The notes under the pieces are model-generated. The model had not been told where the DNA came from. It searched no databases and saw only the letters and a list, made by a program, of their open reading frames with translations. A program made the position numbers and the translations under genes. From the NCBI GenBank assembly GCA_965219925.1, contig OZ244795.1, forward strand, positions 3,224,001 to 3,288,000: a stretch of DNA of 64,000 nt. Direction: 5' to 3'. Shown in pieces: positions 1-9,751 of this stretch (positions within the stretch are counted from its first letter, which is position 1; every line of letters begins with the position of its first letter). Source of the stretch: Bin87 sp965219925. GTDB lineage: Bacteria; Chloroflexota; Dehalococcoidia; Lucifugimonadales; UBA3495.

Positions 1-1576
1 CGCCACCTACGACCATATTCTCCGTGCCGGACTCGTCAACGACCAGCGGTTGACCATCGATGGTGATGTCCGACACCTTGATGTAGGACTTTTCGCTGAA
101 GCCGCTACCCGAGATCACGATGGACTGGTTGGGCGCGACTTCGGTTAAGCTCAGCGTCAGGCTGGACGGCTCCACCGTGATAGTCGCGGACGCCTTGGCG
201 CCGTCGCTGTATTGGACGGTGATGCGCAGGGAGCCGGAGTAGCCGCCCGGCATATCGAACACGTAGTCCGAACCGTCTGCCTGTACCGGGTCGTCAGAGC
301 CACAGCACATCAGCGTATCATCCTCACCAGTGCCGCCCAGGTACACGTACTCCAAGGTGGCAGAAGACATGAAGTCTCTCGGTTTGAGGGTGACTTCCTC
401 GCCGGAGGCTACGGCTTCGGGCGTAATGGACAGCGAGTCTTTGACCTCGAAGCCGTCCACGTCGGAGGAGTAGCGGTTGCCGCCATCGCTTTCCGAGTCC
501 TTGGCGCAGATCCAGTTCACCGCGCCAGGATCGAATTCGTCCTGGTGGACGGTGAAAGCGATGGAGAACTTGTCGTCGCTACCCACGGCGGCAGTGCCCA
601 GCGATTCGGAGTCGTCGTTATCGACGAGCGCCATGCAGCTACTTGGCTTATCGTCTGCCACCAGCACGAAGGCCTCGGCGGTGGTGCCGTTGTTAAAGCC
701 GGAGCCAGAGATGGTTACCTCTTTGCCACGGCCGCCATCATCCGCGCTCAGCGAAATCTTGGCCTTGGTCAGCAGTTTTCCATCGGCGTTGGCATTGTCC
801 CCAGCGCCGATATCCTCCGTCCCGGCTGCACCTGCCCGATCGGCTGTGCCTCCGATAATGGAGAATCCGGTATCGTGGGAACCCGCTTCGCTGGGGTTCT
901 TGATGCCAGCAGCCTCGGACACGACCATGAGCAGGGTCTGGCCGGCTAGGGGATAGCCGGTTTCGTCACCGGATCTCATGTCCGGGATGCGGGCGGAGAT
1001 TACCACCGCGTTATCTTCACCGCTGAGATCTCCGCCGTCGTCGATTTCAACGGTTGCGGCAGCGAAGGTGGTATTCAAGGTCGGGTTCGAGGGCGGATCG
1101 GTTTCCGCCGGATTGATACCCTGTACCTCAAAGACCACATCATCCTTGGCAATAGAACCGGGTTCCTGGTAGTCATCCTCCAGGTAGATTTCGACCCAGC
1201 TGCTGCCGGTGAGGTTCTGATCCAGCTCGATGGTCAGGGTGAGCTTGACACCGGCGCTGCCGGTGCTGCTGCTGGATTTCAGCATCGCGCCAGCAGGCAT
1301 CATCGTGCCGTTGCCGGGGTCGTCGGTGCCGGGGGTACCGCCGTTGCCGTCGCCGGTGGGACACGGTTCGCCGCCCAAGGCGCCGACTACGCCGTTGTGA
1401 ATTGCGACTTGAGCGGCGGTCATCGCGGCGCAAGCTGCCGCATGGTCATCATCCTCATGGGCAGAAGTAGCCCCGGGATTAGCCGACAGCACAAGGAACG
1501 CGGCCAGGGCGCCGATGATGGCAATAGACATCACCAGCGAAACCGGCCAGATGTGCTTTATCGTTTTGTTACTCAT
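1..1576 (-). CDS. Secreted Ig-like (IPT/TIG-type) surface protein, C-terminus outside window
   Basis: Open for 525 codons from ATG 1576 to the window edge with no stop, so the C-terminus is missing. A good ribosome site (AAGGAG) lies about 8 nt before the ATG. The first ~40 residues are a signal peptide or membrane anchor (short basic start, long hydrophobic run, then ATSAHE). The rest is acidic, Gly/Ser/Thr-rich and beta-like. Two stretches resemble IPT/TIG Ig folds: one around VTISGSGFNN and one near the cut end around IVISGSGFSEKS. There is no enzyme motif. It is probably exported and exposed or anchored at the cell surface; ligand unknown. Its N-terminus resembles that of the next gene (KxxKxxWPV then hydrophobic), suggesting a family of surface proteins. 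Confidence 0.8.
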   Translation of the reverse strand, partial: MSNKTIKHIWPVSLVMSIAIIGALAAFLVLSANPGATSAHEDDDHAAACAAMTAAQVAIHNGVVGALGGEPCPTGDGNGGTPGTDDPGNGTMMPAGAMLKSSSSTGSAGVKLTLTIELDQNLTGSSWVEIYLEDDYQEPGSIAKDDVVFEVQGINPAETDPPSNPTLNTTFAAATVEIDDGGDLSGEDNAVVISARIPDMRSGDETGYPLAGQTLLMVVSEAAGIKNPSEAGSHDTGFSIIGGTADRAGAAGTEDIGAGDNANADGKLLTKAKISLSADDGGRGKEVTISGSGFNNGTTAEAFVLVADDKPSSCMALVDNDDSESLGTAAVGSDDKFSIAFTVHQDEFDPGAVNWICAKDSESDGGNRYSSDVDGFEVKDSLSITPEAVASGEEVTLKPRDFMSSATLEYVYLGGTGEDDTLMCCGSDDPVQADGSDYVFDMPGGYSGSLRITVQYSDGAKASATITVEPSSLTLSLTEVAPNQSIVISGSGFSEKSYIKVSDITIDGQPLVVDESGTENMVVGG

Positions 1577-3680
1577 TTGACTGAATCTCCTTTGAGATTG
1601 TCGTTGATTAGCGCATTGAGCCGCAATCGGGTATTTCTACCCGAGTTGAACCAGCTTACTCCACGGCCACCGCGCTGGGGAATACCTCGTACATATACTC
1701 TGACGCGGAGCGATACGACACCACAACTGCTATGTACGAGCCGGCTGGCACGTCGTTAAACGTATGGGAGTCGCCGGACGGTGTACCCATCATAGGCGTA
1801 CCGGAGAAGTCGGACTTGAACAGAAAGACCAGGTGTCCGATCGCATCGGTGCCCGGCGTCCAGGTCACGGTCACCATGCCAGCAGCGTCCGACATTGCCA
1901 TCACACCAGTAGGCGCGGTGAGCATGGGCTGAGGAGTTGGAGCGTCGCCGAAGTACACCGTCATGGTGTCCTCAACCACCTCGTTGACGATGACGCGGAT
2001 GGTGGCGAAGTCGCCGTGCGACGCGCCCACCGGGGCCAGGATGGTGAACGTGCCCATGCCGTCGTCAGCATCCACGTCGACCATGCTGCCGACCAAGCCG
2101 ACAACGTCGTCGTCCTGCTTCAAGCTCACGCCACGGACCCGAACGGTAATGCCGTATTTGCCGTCCGCCGCGTAATCAGCGTCACCAGCAGCCGGTATAT
2201 TTTCGTTCTCGTCGGTGGCAGTGACGGTGTAGGTCTTCTCGCCATCCAGCGGGATCCACATGTCGCCAGTGATAGCATAGTTCTTCGGCAGGCCGGACAC
2301 GGTCACGGAAACCGTCGTATCGGCGTTCCTGCGTGTGTCCTGTACCTTGATGTTGTACGAGCCGGTATCAACATCGTCTTTACCGGGCACCGTTACCATG
2401 ATGTAGGCCGCTTTGGCAGAATGGGCTTCCACATTATCTTCGACGGTCTGAGTGGTAGCATCGTCCATAGCCGCATAGGGGCCCATCTCACTGCTGATAG
2501 TGAACCCTGCTTTGTCTTCGCCTTCCGCTGGCGCCTCGGAAGCCCTGAGATCGACCGCATCGTCACCCGAAGTCGCACTCTGTTTCACTTCCTGATCAAG
2601 TCCGTCCACGACTTTGCTGTAGATGAGGAAGGTTTCACCGGGTGCAAAAACGGCGCGCGGGTCTGGGTCATCGGTGTCTGACTTACTCGCCAGTTGTTCT
2701 GCTTCTTTGTGGCAGAGGTTAAAGCCAATCACCGGTGGAGTAGCGTCGACGTCTTCCTCTACCATGTTTGCGCTATCGCACAGATACGTCATTGACGTAA
2801 TCATGGCGGGAACACCAATTCTGGAGACATTACCAGTCAAGGTCAACGGCCCGGTAGGCGTCTGCACAGTAGCGGTCACCGGGATCTTTACGGCTCCTTC
2901 CTTGGGCAAGTCGGTGATGGTGAAAACGGCGGTACCCGCTTCATTCACATCGCCTGTGGCGGCGTCGTCTTGCCGGAGAGCCCTGATAGCACTTGCGCCA
3001 CCAGACAAGCTGATCTCAGCGTTGTTGTCGGGGTCTGCAACCTCGAGCGTCACATTTCCACTCAGGGGATGGCCCATTCCGTCCTGCACTGTAACAGTGA
3101 CTGTCGCTTGGGTCCGTTGCGCGTCGGTGCCCGTAGCAGCAGGTCCGTCCGTTCCAATTTGTGACCGCTTTACATCAGAGTCGTCGGGATCCCGCTCGAC
3201 AGGAGCGCCGAGGAACTTGATGGTCAACATAGTCCCGGTGCCCGGCACCTCGGGCAACCTTTCCGCTTCACTGTCGCTGGGCCTGGTTGGCACCTGTTGG
3301 GGACTCGGAGCAGAGTCTCGCCAAATATAAAGCGTCAATTCGCTCGGACCTTCTCCGGTAAACGTAACGGTGTCCGAGTCTGCGGACGTTTTGGTCCCGT
3401 CGAACGCAGGTGGGTCGAGGGGCACACGCTGGTAGAACAGGTTGGCTTCAGCCAGGTCGCCTTCCGCATCTTCAAACCGGTCTATGATGTCGTCGTCATC
3501 GTCGGAAGAAACATCATAAACCGTTCCTGGCAGGTACAACTGTGAGTTCGCACCAGTGTCTACCATGCGGTAGATATGGTACGCGTAGGCATCCTGCCCA
3601 CTCGCGTTACCGGTAAACTTGATGACCGCTTCATTGCCGGTCACAGAGCATTCCTGGTCTCCGGCAGTGCTATCACCACC

Positions 3681-3834
3681 ACTAAACTAAAGCCAAGGTG
3701 AAATGCGCAGATGGTGGGGGTCAAACGACGGAGCCGGGTCGTTCTCCGAGTACGGATGAGAGGGATTCACGGACTTAACCCAGCTGATCATCATCGCCAC
3801 TTAAATGTACATCCCACCTTGGCTTTAGTTTAGT
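3681..3834 (+). repeat. MITE copy 1 (154 bp, 20-bp terminal inverted repeats)
   Basis: Begins ACTAAACTAAAGCCAAGGTG and ends with its reverse complement. The internal ~114 bp has no coding potential. It is identical, as reverse complement, to the copy at 3960-4113. Confidence 0.9.
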
Positions 3835-4112
3835 AGACCAACATTCTTGAAATGACGGGTGTGGAATACCAGATTGCTCGACGATAGTCTCCATAAAGCC
3901 CTGTATGGCCGGGGAAAGGCCCTGTACCAATCAACCCATCATTACAAAGATTTCGGACTACTAAACTAAAGCCAAGGTGGGATGTACATTTAAGTGGCGA
4001 TGATGATCAGCTGGGTTAAGTCCGTGAATCCCTCTCATCCGTACTCGGAGAACGACCCGGCTCCGTCGTTTGACCCCCACCATCTGCGCATTTCACCTTG
4101 GCTTTAGTTTAG
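3682..4112. mobile_element. Foldback/composite MITE inserted at TA in surface gene
   Basis: Two identical 154-bp units in opposite orientation flank a 125-bp core (3835-3959), forming a 431-bp element with very long inverted ends. It encodes no transposase. Every junction is TA (3834-3835, 3959-3960, 4113-4114) except the left outer one, which reads CA (3680-3681). TA target duplication is typical of IS630/Tc1/mariner-type transposases, so this is probably a non-autonomous element mobilised in trans. The host reading frame is restored exactly when the element and one TA are removed. Confidence 0.85.
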
Positions 4113-4113
4113 T
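3960..4113 (-). repeat. MITE copy 2 (inverted, identical to copy 1)
   Basis: A base-by-base reading shows it is the exact reverse complement of 3681-3834, with the same 20-bp terminal inverted repeats and TA on both flanks. Perfect identity implies recent duplication or gene conversion between the two arms. Confidence 0.9.
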
Positions 4114-4555
4114 ATCGGTGGTCAGGCCATAGCAAACGTCAGCCTGCGCCGCCGCCGGCTGGACGCCGTTGGTAGCCAGCAAGCCAACGGCCAGGAAAGT
4201 GGCCAAGGCTACGACCGCCAAGGTCGCTGGCACCGGCCAGAGCCTTTTTGCATTCTTTGTTCTCATTACTCCATTTTCTCCTCGCCGAGAATATCGTTTG
4301 CTGTTCGGTTCATCGGCGCCGCGGCTCACCCCGGCCAACCGGCCGGCGGGTTGCGGCACACCTGGGGCTGTTCGGCGTGGCACCTCCTATGCGATGCCCG
4401 TCGGCCAAACGCCGGCAGCCTGCCGGCAAAGAGCGACGGAAGTGTCTCCCAATAATCATACCTCACAATTCTAGCCGGCTCCGTATTACGGGAGTATTAC
4501 AATACAAAGCCAATTTGGGCCAATTTCCAAAAAAGCCCACCCACCCACAGGAGGC

Positions 4556-4905
4556 AGCGCCCCTCACCCCAACCCCTCTCCCGGCGGGAGAGGGGCTATC
4601 GGCCCCCGGTGCATCTTCTCCCCTCGCCCTCCGGGAGAGGGGTCGGGGGTGAGGGAGAACTCCCCGCCGCCGCCTACCCAAAAATCCTGTCCATCCAGGT
4701 AAACCCGTCCCCCAGCAAGAGAAGGGCCGGGGGTGAGGACCTTTCGGTTTTACAAGAAATCCCCTCTCCCTTGATGGGAGAGGGTTAGAGCCTGCCCCGT
4801 ACTTGATACGGGGGTGAGGGTGATGGTGTGAGATAGGGAACTATCCTGCGGCAAGACTATACCCCTCACCCCAGCCCTCTCCCACAAGGGGAGAGGGAGA
4901 ACGAA
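4556..4905. repeat. REP family B cluster (CCCTCACCC / GGGAGAGGGG)
   Basis: Successive imperfect palindromes built on CCCTCACCCCAACCCCTCTC and its complement GGGAGAGGGG...GGGGTGAGGG occur at about 4556-4655, 4714-4815 and 4860-4902. The same unit recurs at 5150-5232, 5821-5917 and 26414-26452. All are intergenic and can fold into strong hairpins. Confidence 0.75.
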
Positions 4906-4930
4906 AGGCCCTGCGCAGCTACCCACCTGT

Positions 4931-5091
4931 CATTGCGAGGAGCGCAGCCGCTCATGGTGAGCCTGTCGAACCACGCGGCAATCCCGGCACCCTTGTCATT
5001 GCGAGGAGCATAGCGACGTGGCAATCTCGCCGCCTGTGCCTACCGTCACTGCACTACCTCATCGAGATTGCCACGCTGCGCTCGCAATGAC
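4931..5091. repeat. REP family A (CATTGCGAGGAGCGCAGC...GCTGCGCTCGCAATGAC)
   Basis: Starts with CATTGCGAGGAGCGCAGC, repeats a second half-unit from about 4997, and ends with the inverted half GAGATTGCCACGCTGCGCTC at 5063-5090. Five copies of this mosaic occur in the window (here, 15969, 41841, 45974, 50636), always between genes. Confidence 0.75.
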
Positions 5092-5287
5092 AAGCCTCAC
5101 TCCACCCCCCGGTCATCCGGTCCATCCTGTTCATCGATGTAAAAACCCGCCCCCCAGCAAGAGAGGGGGCAATCGGCCCCCGGCGCATCTTCTCCCCTCG
5201 CCCTCCGGGAGAGGGGTCGGGGGTGAGGGCGTAAACCCCGGTCCGCCGTCATATAATGTGCCCACCCATTTAACTAGGAGAACCATT

Positions 5288-5812
5288 TTGATCCGCAGCA
5301 TCGACGGCAAAACCCCTCAAATTCACCCCAGCGTGTTCGTCAGCGAGGCAGCCTACATCGTGGGCGACGTCATTATCGGCGAGGGCACCAGCATCTGGCC
5401 CGGCGCCGTTATCCGCGGCGACTACGGCCGGATTGTCATCGGCAGGAACTGCTCCATCCAGGACAACTGCGTCCTGCACACCGACGACTACCTGGAGCTG
5501 GGCGACAATGTCCTGATGACTCACGGCGCGGTGATCCACGGCGGCAAGGTGGGCAACAACGTTATGATCGGCGTCAACGCCGTTTGCCTCGAGGACTGCG
5601 ACGTTGGGGACTACGTGCTCATCGGCGCCGGAGCCATTGTGACGGGAACCGCCATACCCAGCGAGTCGCTGGTGATCGGAGTGCCCGGCCGCATCCGCGA
5701 GCTGCCCGAGGTTCACCGCCAGCGCCTCCAGGACCCCACCGCCCGCTACAAGGAAAACGGCCAGCGGTTCATCGCCGCCGGCCTGGGCCTGCAAATCCCC
5801 GCCACCGAATAG
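5288..5812 (+). CDS. Gamma-class carbonic anhydrase family protein (left-handed beta-helix)
   Basis: 174 residues, the usual length of a single-domain gamma carbonic anhydrase/YrdA-PaaY family trimer. Start is TTG 5288, preceded by AGGAG (5275-5279) at good distance. Hexapeptide repeats of the left-handed beta helix are obvious (VGDVIIGEGTSIWPGAVIRGD, then IGRNCSIQDNCVLH). The three zinc-ligand histidines are present in CVLHTDD and MTHGAVIHGG. Known members hydrate CO2 or are inactive paralogues, so activity is not certain. It is monocistronic and convergent with dnaE, with REP units on both sides. Confidence 0.88.
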   Translation: MIRSIDGKTPQIHPSVFVSEAAYIVGDVIIGEGTSIWPGAVIRGDYGRIVIGRNCSIQDNCVLHTDDYLELGDNVLMTHGAVIHGGKVGNNVMIGVNAVCLEDCDVGDYVLIGAGAIVTGTAIPSESLVIGVPGRIRELPEVHRQRLQDPTARYKENGQRFIAAGLGLQIPATE

Positions 5813-5820
5813 GGGCGTCC

Positions 5821-5917
5821 GCCCTCACCCTAACCCTCTCCCGGTGGGAGAGGGGATTCGGTTGCTGCGGTGGCAAAATTGCCCCTCTCCCCACGGGAGA
5901 GGGGTTGGGGTGAGGGG
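5821..5917. repeat. REP family B pair between convergent genes
   Basis: Two inverted CCCTCACCC/GGGAGAGGGG units lie tail-to-tail between the carbonic anhydrase gene (ends 5812) and dnaE (ends 5932). The position fits a bidirectional transcription stop, though T-tracts are lacking. Confidence 0.7.
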
Positions 5918-5931
5918 CGCCGACCGCCTGC

Positions 5932-8900
5932 CTAATCCGCTGCGGCTGGCAAATCCCAGTTGCAGTATTCGGCGCAACCCTCGCCCAGCAATTCCCGCAA
6001 CCGCTCCTGAAGCTCGTCGCAAGCGCCGGTGGACACGGTGGGAATCTCCATCAACACCCGCCGGCCTTCCTGCAGGTGTAGTTCCACATACACCCGGTCA
6101 TCGCCGGTGTATTCCAGCATCACCCGAATGGCCTGGCGCAACCGGTACCGGTCATCTTCCGCGTTGTCGGTCTCGGACATGCGGATCAGCACGCCGGCCT
6201 CACGCCCGCCCGATGACTCAGCCGCCCCCGACTTCGAGGCAGTCCCGTTGCCGCCGGACTGGGCGGGTCTGGACGCCTCGCCGTTGCCGCGACCGTACCG
6301 CCGCGTTCCCCGCTCGGGCGGCGATGATGATGCAGGCCCTCCGGCATCGGGCGCATTGCCGGCTGGCGTGCTGGCAGCATCGCCGTCCATGACCGGAGCG
6401 GCCTGGGGCATCAGCTTAAACTCCTCGGCCTCGTAGCACGCCAGCGAGAAATCGTCGCCCCTGACCTGGTGCCGCCCGGTCACCCGCACCGTAATGCCCT
6501 GCCGCCATACGTCCGCGGTTTTCGCCAGCGAGTCCGGCCACACCATCGTCTCCACGCTCCCGCCCAGCAGCGCCAGATCCACCCGCAGAAACTTGCGGTT
6601 GTCGCGGGTGTAGCGCTCCGTCACCTCGTTGACGTATCCTAGCAGGGTAACGGTCGCCCCGACCATCTCATCTTCCAGCCGCGCCACGGCATTGATGGCA
6701 TCGCCGGCATCAACGGCGGCCAGCGCCAGCATCGGGTTGTAGGAAAGCGCAAATCCCAGATACTCCCGTTCCCATTCGGCCTTTTCCTGGTCGGTCACAT
6801 CGGGCTGGCTGTTGTCCAGTTCCAGCAGGGTCCCACCGGATCCACCGTCCACCTCTTCGCCAAACATGCCGATTTGTCCGGAACCGCGGTTGCGCGTTTC
6901 CTGCTGCGCCACCGCCCAGATGCGGTCCAGGGCAGCAAGCACGGCGGCGCGGCGGCCCAGCGAGTCGAACGCTCCCGCCTTGGCCAGGGCCTCCAGGGTG
7001 CGCCGGTTCAAACCCGATACGTCCACCCGGCGACAGAAATCACCGACGGAGGCATAGGGGCCGTTGGCCTCGCGCTCGGCCACGATGGGCGAAACGGCAG
7101 CCTCCCCCACCGACTTGACGGCAGCCAGTCCGACGCGCAGGGCATCCGTTCCGTCCGCCCATTCGGCGGCTCGGTCGGTGGTGTAGTACACTCCCGAACC
7201 GTTCACGTCCGGCAGGCCGATCCTCATCCCCATGCGCGTGCATTCATTTATGGATGCCACGTACCGGTCGGCGTGGTCCAGCCGGCAGTTCAGCACCGAT
7301 GCCATGTACTCCAGCGGATGGTGGGTTTTGAAATACGCCGTCCAGTAGGAAATCAGCCCGTAGCTAACGCTGTGGGCCTTGTTGAATGCGTAACCCGCGA
7401 ACGGCTCGATAAGGTCGAAAATCTCGGTGCCCATCGACTCCGTGTATCCCCGCTCAATCGCACCCGAAACGAAGCGGTCGCGCTCCTCGGCCATCAGCGC
7501 GGGAATCTTCTTGCCCATGGCCTTGCGGACGGTGTCGGCCTCCCCCAGCGTGTAACCGGCGAAGTTTTGCAGGATGTGGAGCACCTGGTCCTGATAGACG
7601 ATGACGCCGTAGGTCTCGTCCAGCAGCTCCTTCATGCTGGGATGGGGATACGAAACCTGCTCCACACCATGTTTGGAGCGGATGAATCGATCGATATGCT
7701 CCATTGGGCCGGGCCGATACAGGGCGATCATCGCCGCAATGTCCCCCAGGTTCGACGGTTTCAGCTCCTTGATGTAGCGCTGCATACCGGCGCTTTCCAG
7801 CTGAAACAGGTCGGAGGTGTTGCCCGTGCTCAGCAGGGCGTAGGCTTCCGGGTCGTCCAGCGTCAACCGGCCCAGGTCGATGCGGATCCCCTTTTCCGCA
7901 TCCAGCAATTTGATGGTGCGGTCCAGGATGGTCAGGTTGGTGAGGCCGAGGAAATCCATCTTCAGCAACCCCAGCTTGGCCACCGGGTCCATCGAGAACT
8001 GGGTCATCATCACCGGACTGTTCTCATCGCCGCGGGCCGGCCGCTGCAAAGGAACCGTGTCGGTCAGCGGTTCATCGGCGATCAGGACGCCGGCGGCGTG
8101 GGTGCTCACGTGGTGGACGATGCCTTCCAGGGCTTGGGCGTTATCCACCAACTGCTGCAGGGAGGCGTCGCTATGGTAGCTCTGCTCCAGCTCCGGATTG
8201 GCCTTCATCGCATCAGCCAGCGTCCGCGACTTCATCGGCACCATGCGGGCGATGCGGTCAACGTCGCCGTAGCTCATGCCCAGGCCCCGGCCAACGTCGC
8301 GGAGGGCAGCCTTGGGGCCCAAGGTTCCGAAAGTGATTATCTGTGCCACCTTATCCCGGCCGTAGCGGTCTATGACGAAGCGCAGCACTTCGTCCCGCCG
8401 GTCATCCTGAAAGTCCATGTCGATGTCCGGCATTTCTTTGCGTTCGAAATTGAGGAAGCGTTCGAACACCAGGCGGTATTCCAGCGGGTCCACTTCCGTG
8501 ATGCCCAGGCAGTACAGCACGATACTGGCGGCAGCGCTCCCCCTGACCCCGAACAATATTCCCCGCTCACGCACGAACGAAATGATGTCCCACACGACCA
8601 GGAAATAGTTGGCGAAGCTGGTCTGTTTCACCACTTCCAGCTCGTACTCCATGCGTGCTTGCGCCGCCGGATTGTTGCGCCCGTAACGTTTGATGAATCC
8701 TTCCCAGCACAGCCTTTCCAGGTAGGCGTCGGCGTCTTCATTGTTGGGAGTGGGATAACGTGGCAGATGCATCTGCCCGAACCCCAGGGAGACATCGCAC
8801 TGCTGCGCAATCTCGCCGGTAACGTCCAGCGCAGCGGGAAATTCGGGGAAATCGGCGGCCATCTCCTGCGGCGATTTGATGTAGTACGAAGAATCCTCCA

Positions 8901-9657
8901 TGCGGAGCCGCTTTTCGTCATGGATGTTGGTGCCGGTCTGGATGCAGATGTAAACGTCCTGGTATTGATGGTCGGTTTGCCGCACGTAATGGGCGTCGTT
9001 GGTAACCACCAACGGGATGCCGGTGTCCTTGTTCAACCGAATCAAACCATCGTTGATCTTGGGCAACTGTGGGACGTGTTCGTGGCGTTGCAGTTCCAGA
9101 AAATAATTCTCGCCGAACAACTCGCGGTACCACCCAACCATCTCCCTGGCAGCGTCGTAATTCCCGTCGGCAAGCAACGTGGGCACTTCCGCAGAAGCGC
9201 ACCCGGACATGCAGATTAATCCCTGGCGATACTTGTTCAGCAGTTCTTTATCGACTCGGGGACGGTAGTGGAAACCCTCCAGGTGAGAAAGCGTGACCAA
9301 CTGGAGCAGGTTTCGGTAACCCGTATTGTCCCTGGCGATTAACACCAGGTGATTGGCAGTCCGTTCATTGGGCGTACGGTCGTGGCGACTTCCGTGCGCG
9401 ACGTACAGTTCACAACCCACGATCGGTTTGATACCGGCTTCCACACACTCGGAATAGAAATCCACCACACCGTACAGTGAGCCGTGATCGGTAATGCTTG
9501 CAGCATCCATCCCCAGTTCCCGGGTGCGATTCACCAAGTCCGGAATCCGGCTGATGCCGTCCAGCATGCTGTATTCGGTGTGGGTGTGTAGATGAGTGAA
9601 CAAGTTGCCAGTTACCGTCCGATTGATTATGCCGAATAAGTTGTGATTTTTGTACAC
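5932..9657 (-). CDS. dnaE: DNA polymerase III subunit alpha
   Basis: 1241 residues. The N-terminal PHP domain begins FTHLHTHTEYSMLDG. The polymerase catalytic Asp motif PDIDMDF lies near residue 410, and the FNKAHSVSYG finger motif follows. A tandem helix-hairpin-helix region and an OB-fold (VTLLGYVNEVTERYT) come later. A ~60-residue Gly/Ser/Pro-rich linker precedes a C-terminal ~75-residue domain (RVYVELHLQEGRRVLMEIP). The GTG start at 9657 adds 18 residues before the conserved FTHLH core; TTG 9603 is the other reasonable start. It is the replicative polymerase catalytic subunit. The UGSC partner gene lies 95 bp upstream in the same direction. Confidence 0.97.
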   Translation of the reverse strand: MYKNHNLFGIINRTVTGNLFTHLHTHTEYSMLDGISRIPDLVNRTRELGMDAASITDHGSLYGVVDFYSECVEAGIKPIVGCELYVAHGSRHDRTPNERTANHLVLIARDNTGYRNLLQLVTLSHLEGFHYRPRVDKELLNKYRQGLICMSGCASAEVPTLLADGNYDAAREMVGWYRELFGENYFLELQRHEHVPQLPKINDGLIRLNKDTGIPLVVTNDAHYVRQTDHQYQDVYICIQTGTNIHDEKRLRMEDSSYYIKSPQEMAADFPEFPAALDVTGEIAQQCDVSLGFGQMHLPRYPTPNNEDADAYLERLCWEGFIKRYGRNNPAAQARMEYELEVVKQTSFANYFLVVWDIISFVRERGILFGVRGSAAASIVLYCLGITEVDPLEYRLVFERFLNFERKEMPDIDMDFQDDRRDEVLRFVIDRYGRDKVAQIITFGTLGPKAALRDVGRGLGMSYGDVDRIARMVPMKSRTLADAMKANPELEQSYHSDASLQQLVDNAQALEGIVHHVSTHAAGVLIADEPLTDTVPLQRPARGDENSPVMMTQFSMDPVAKLGLLKMDFLGLTNLTILDRTIKLLDAEKGIRIDLGRLTLDDPEAYALLSTGNTSDLFQLESAGMQRYIKELKPSNLGDIAAMIALYRPGPMEHIDRFIRSKHGVEQVSYPHPSMKELLDETYGVIVYQDQVLHILQNFAGYTLGEADTVRKAMGKKIPALMAEERDRFVSGAIERGYTESMGTEIFDLIEPFAGYAFNKAHSVSYGLISYWTAYFKTHHPLEYMASVLNCRLDHADRYVASINECTRMGMRIGLPDVNGSGVYYTTDRAAEWADGTDALRVGLAAVKSVGEAAVSPIVAEREANGPYASVGDFCRRVDVSGLNRRTLEALAKAGAFDSLGRRAAVLAALDRIWAVAQQETRNRGSGQIGMFGEEVDGGSGGTLLELDNSQPDVTDQEKAEWEREYLGFALSYNPMLALAAVDAGDAINAVARLEDEMVGATVTLLGYVNEVTERYTRDNRKFLRVDLALLGGSVETMVWPDSLAKTADVWRQGITVRVTGRHQVRGDDFSLACYEAEEFKLMPQAAPVMDGDAASTPAGNAPDAGGPASSSPPERGTRRYGRGNGEASRPAQSGGNGTASKSGAAESSGGREAGVLIRMSETDNAEDDRYRLRQAIRVMLEYTGDDRVYVELHLQEGRRVLMEIPTVSTGACDELQERLRELLGEGCAEYCNWDLPAAAD

Positions 9658-9751
9658 TGCGCCGACTCAGAGGTTAAATCAAGGGCGATATCTCGCCCTG
9701 ATTGATGAGTACGCTCAGGTTCAGGCCTGAAATCGGGTCCGTAACCCCGCG

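Larger units (their letters stand above)
1656..4266 (-). pseudogene. Secreted FN3/Ig-like surface protein gene split by a MITE pair
   Basis: The 5' part runs from ATG 4266 (GGAG upstream) to 4114 and encodes a signal peptide plus ADVCYGLTTD. Translation then enters the inserted element and stops after five foreign codons. The 3' part, 3679 to 1656, has no normal start and continues SGDSTAGDQECSVTGNEA. Removing the insertion 3682-4112 and one copy of its TA target joins the halves in frame, giving about 725 residues. The 3' part has repeated Ig-like segments, an acidic DDDDD stretch and a C-terminal fibronectin type III-like domain (TAPTGVMAMSDAAGMVTVTW). Residual translation from the GTG at 3644 would give 662 residues without a signal peptide, so it is probably not exported. 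The open remainder suggests recent insertion. Confidence 0.85.
4267..5287. other. Gene-poor spacer filled with two REP families
   Basis: About 1 kb without a convincing gene. Open frames here only reflect low-complexity, palindromic repeats. It holds at least four units of the CCCTCACCCC...GGGAGAGGGG family (4556-4905 and 5150-5232) and one double unit of the CATTGCGAGGAGCGCAGC family (4931-5091). A -10-like TATAAT at 5252-5257 lies before the carbonic anhydrase gene, without a good -35. Confidence 0.7.

Noticed and set aside
6874..9219. 781-codon plus-strand open frame antisense to dnaE
   Set aside because: Lies wholly opposite dnaE, low-complexity composition and no family resemblance; a GC-rich shadow.
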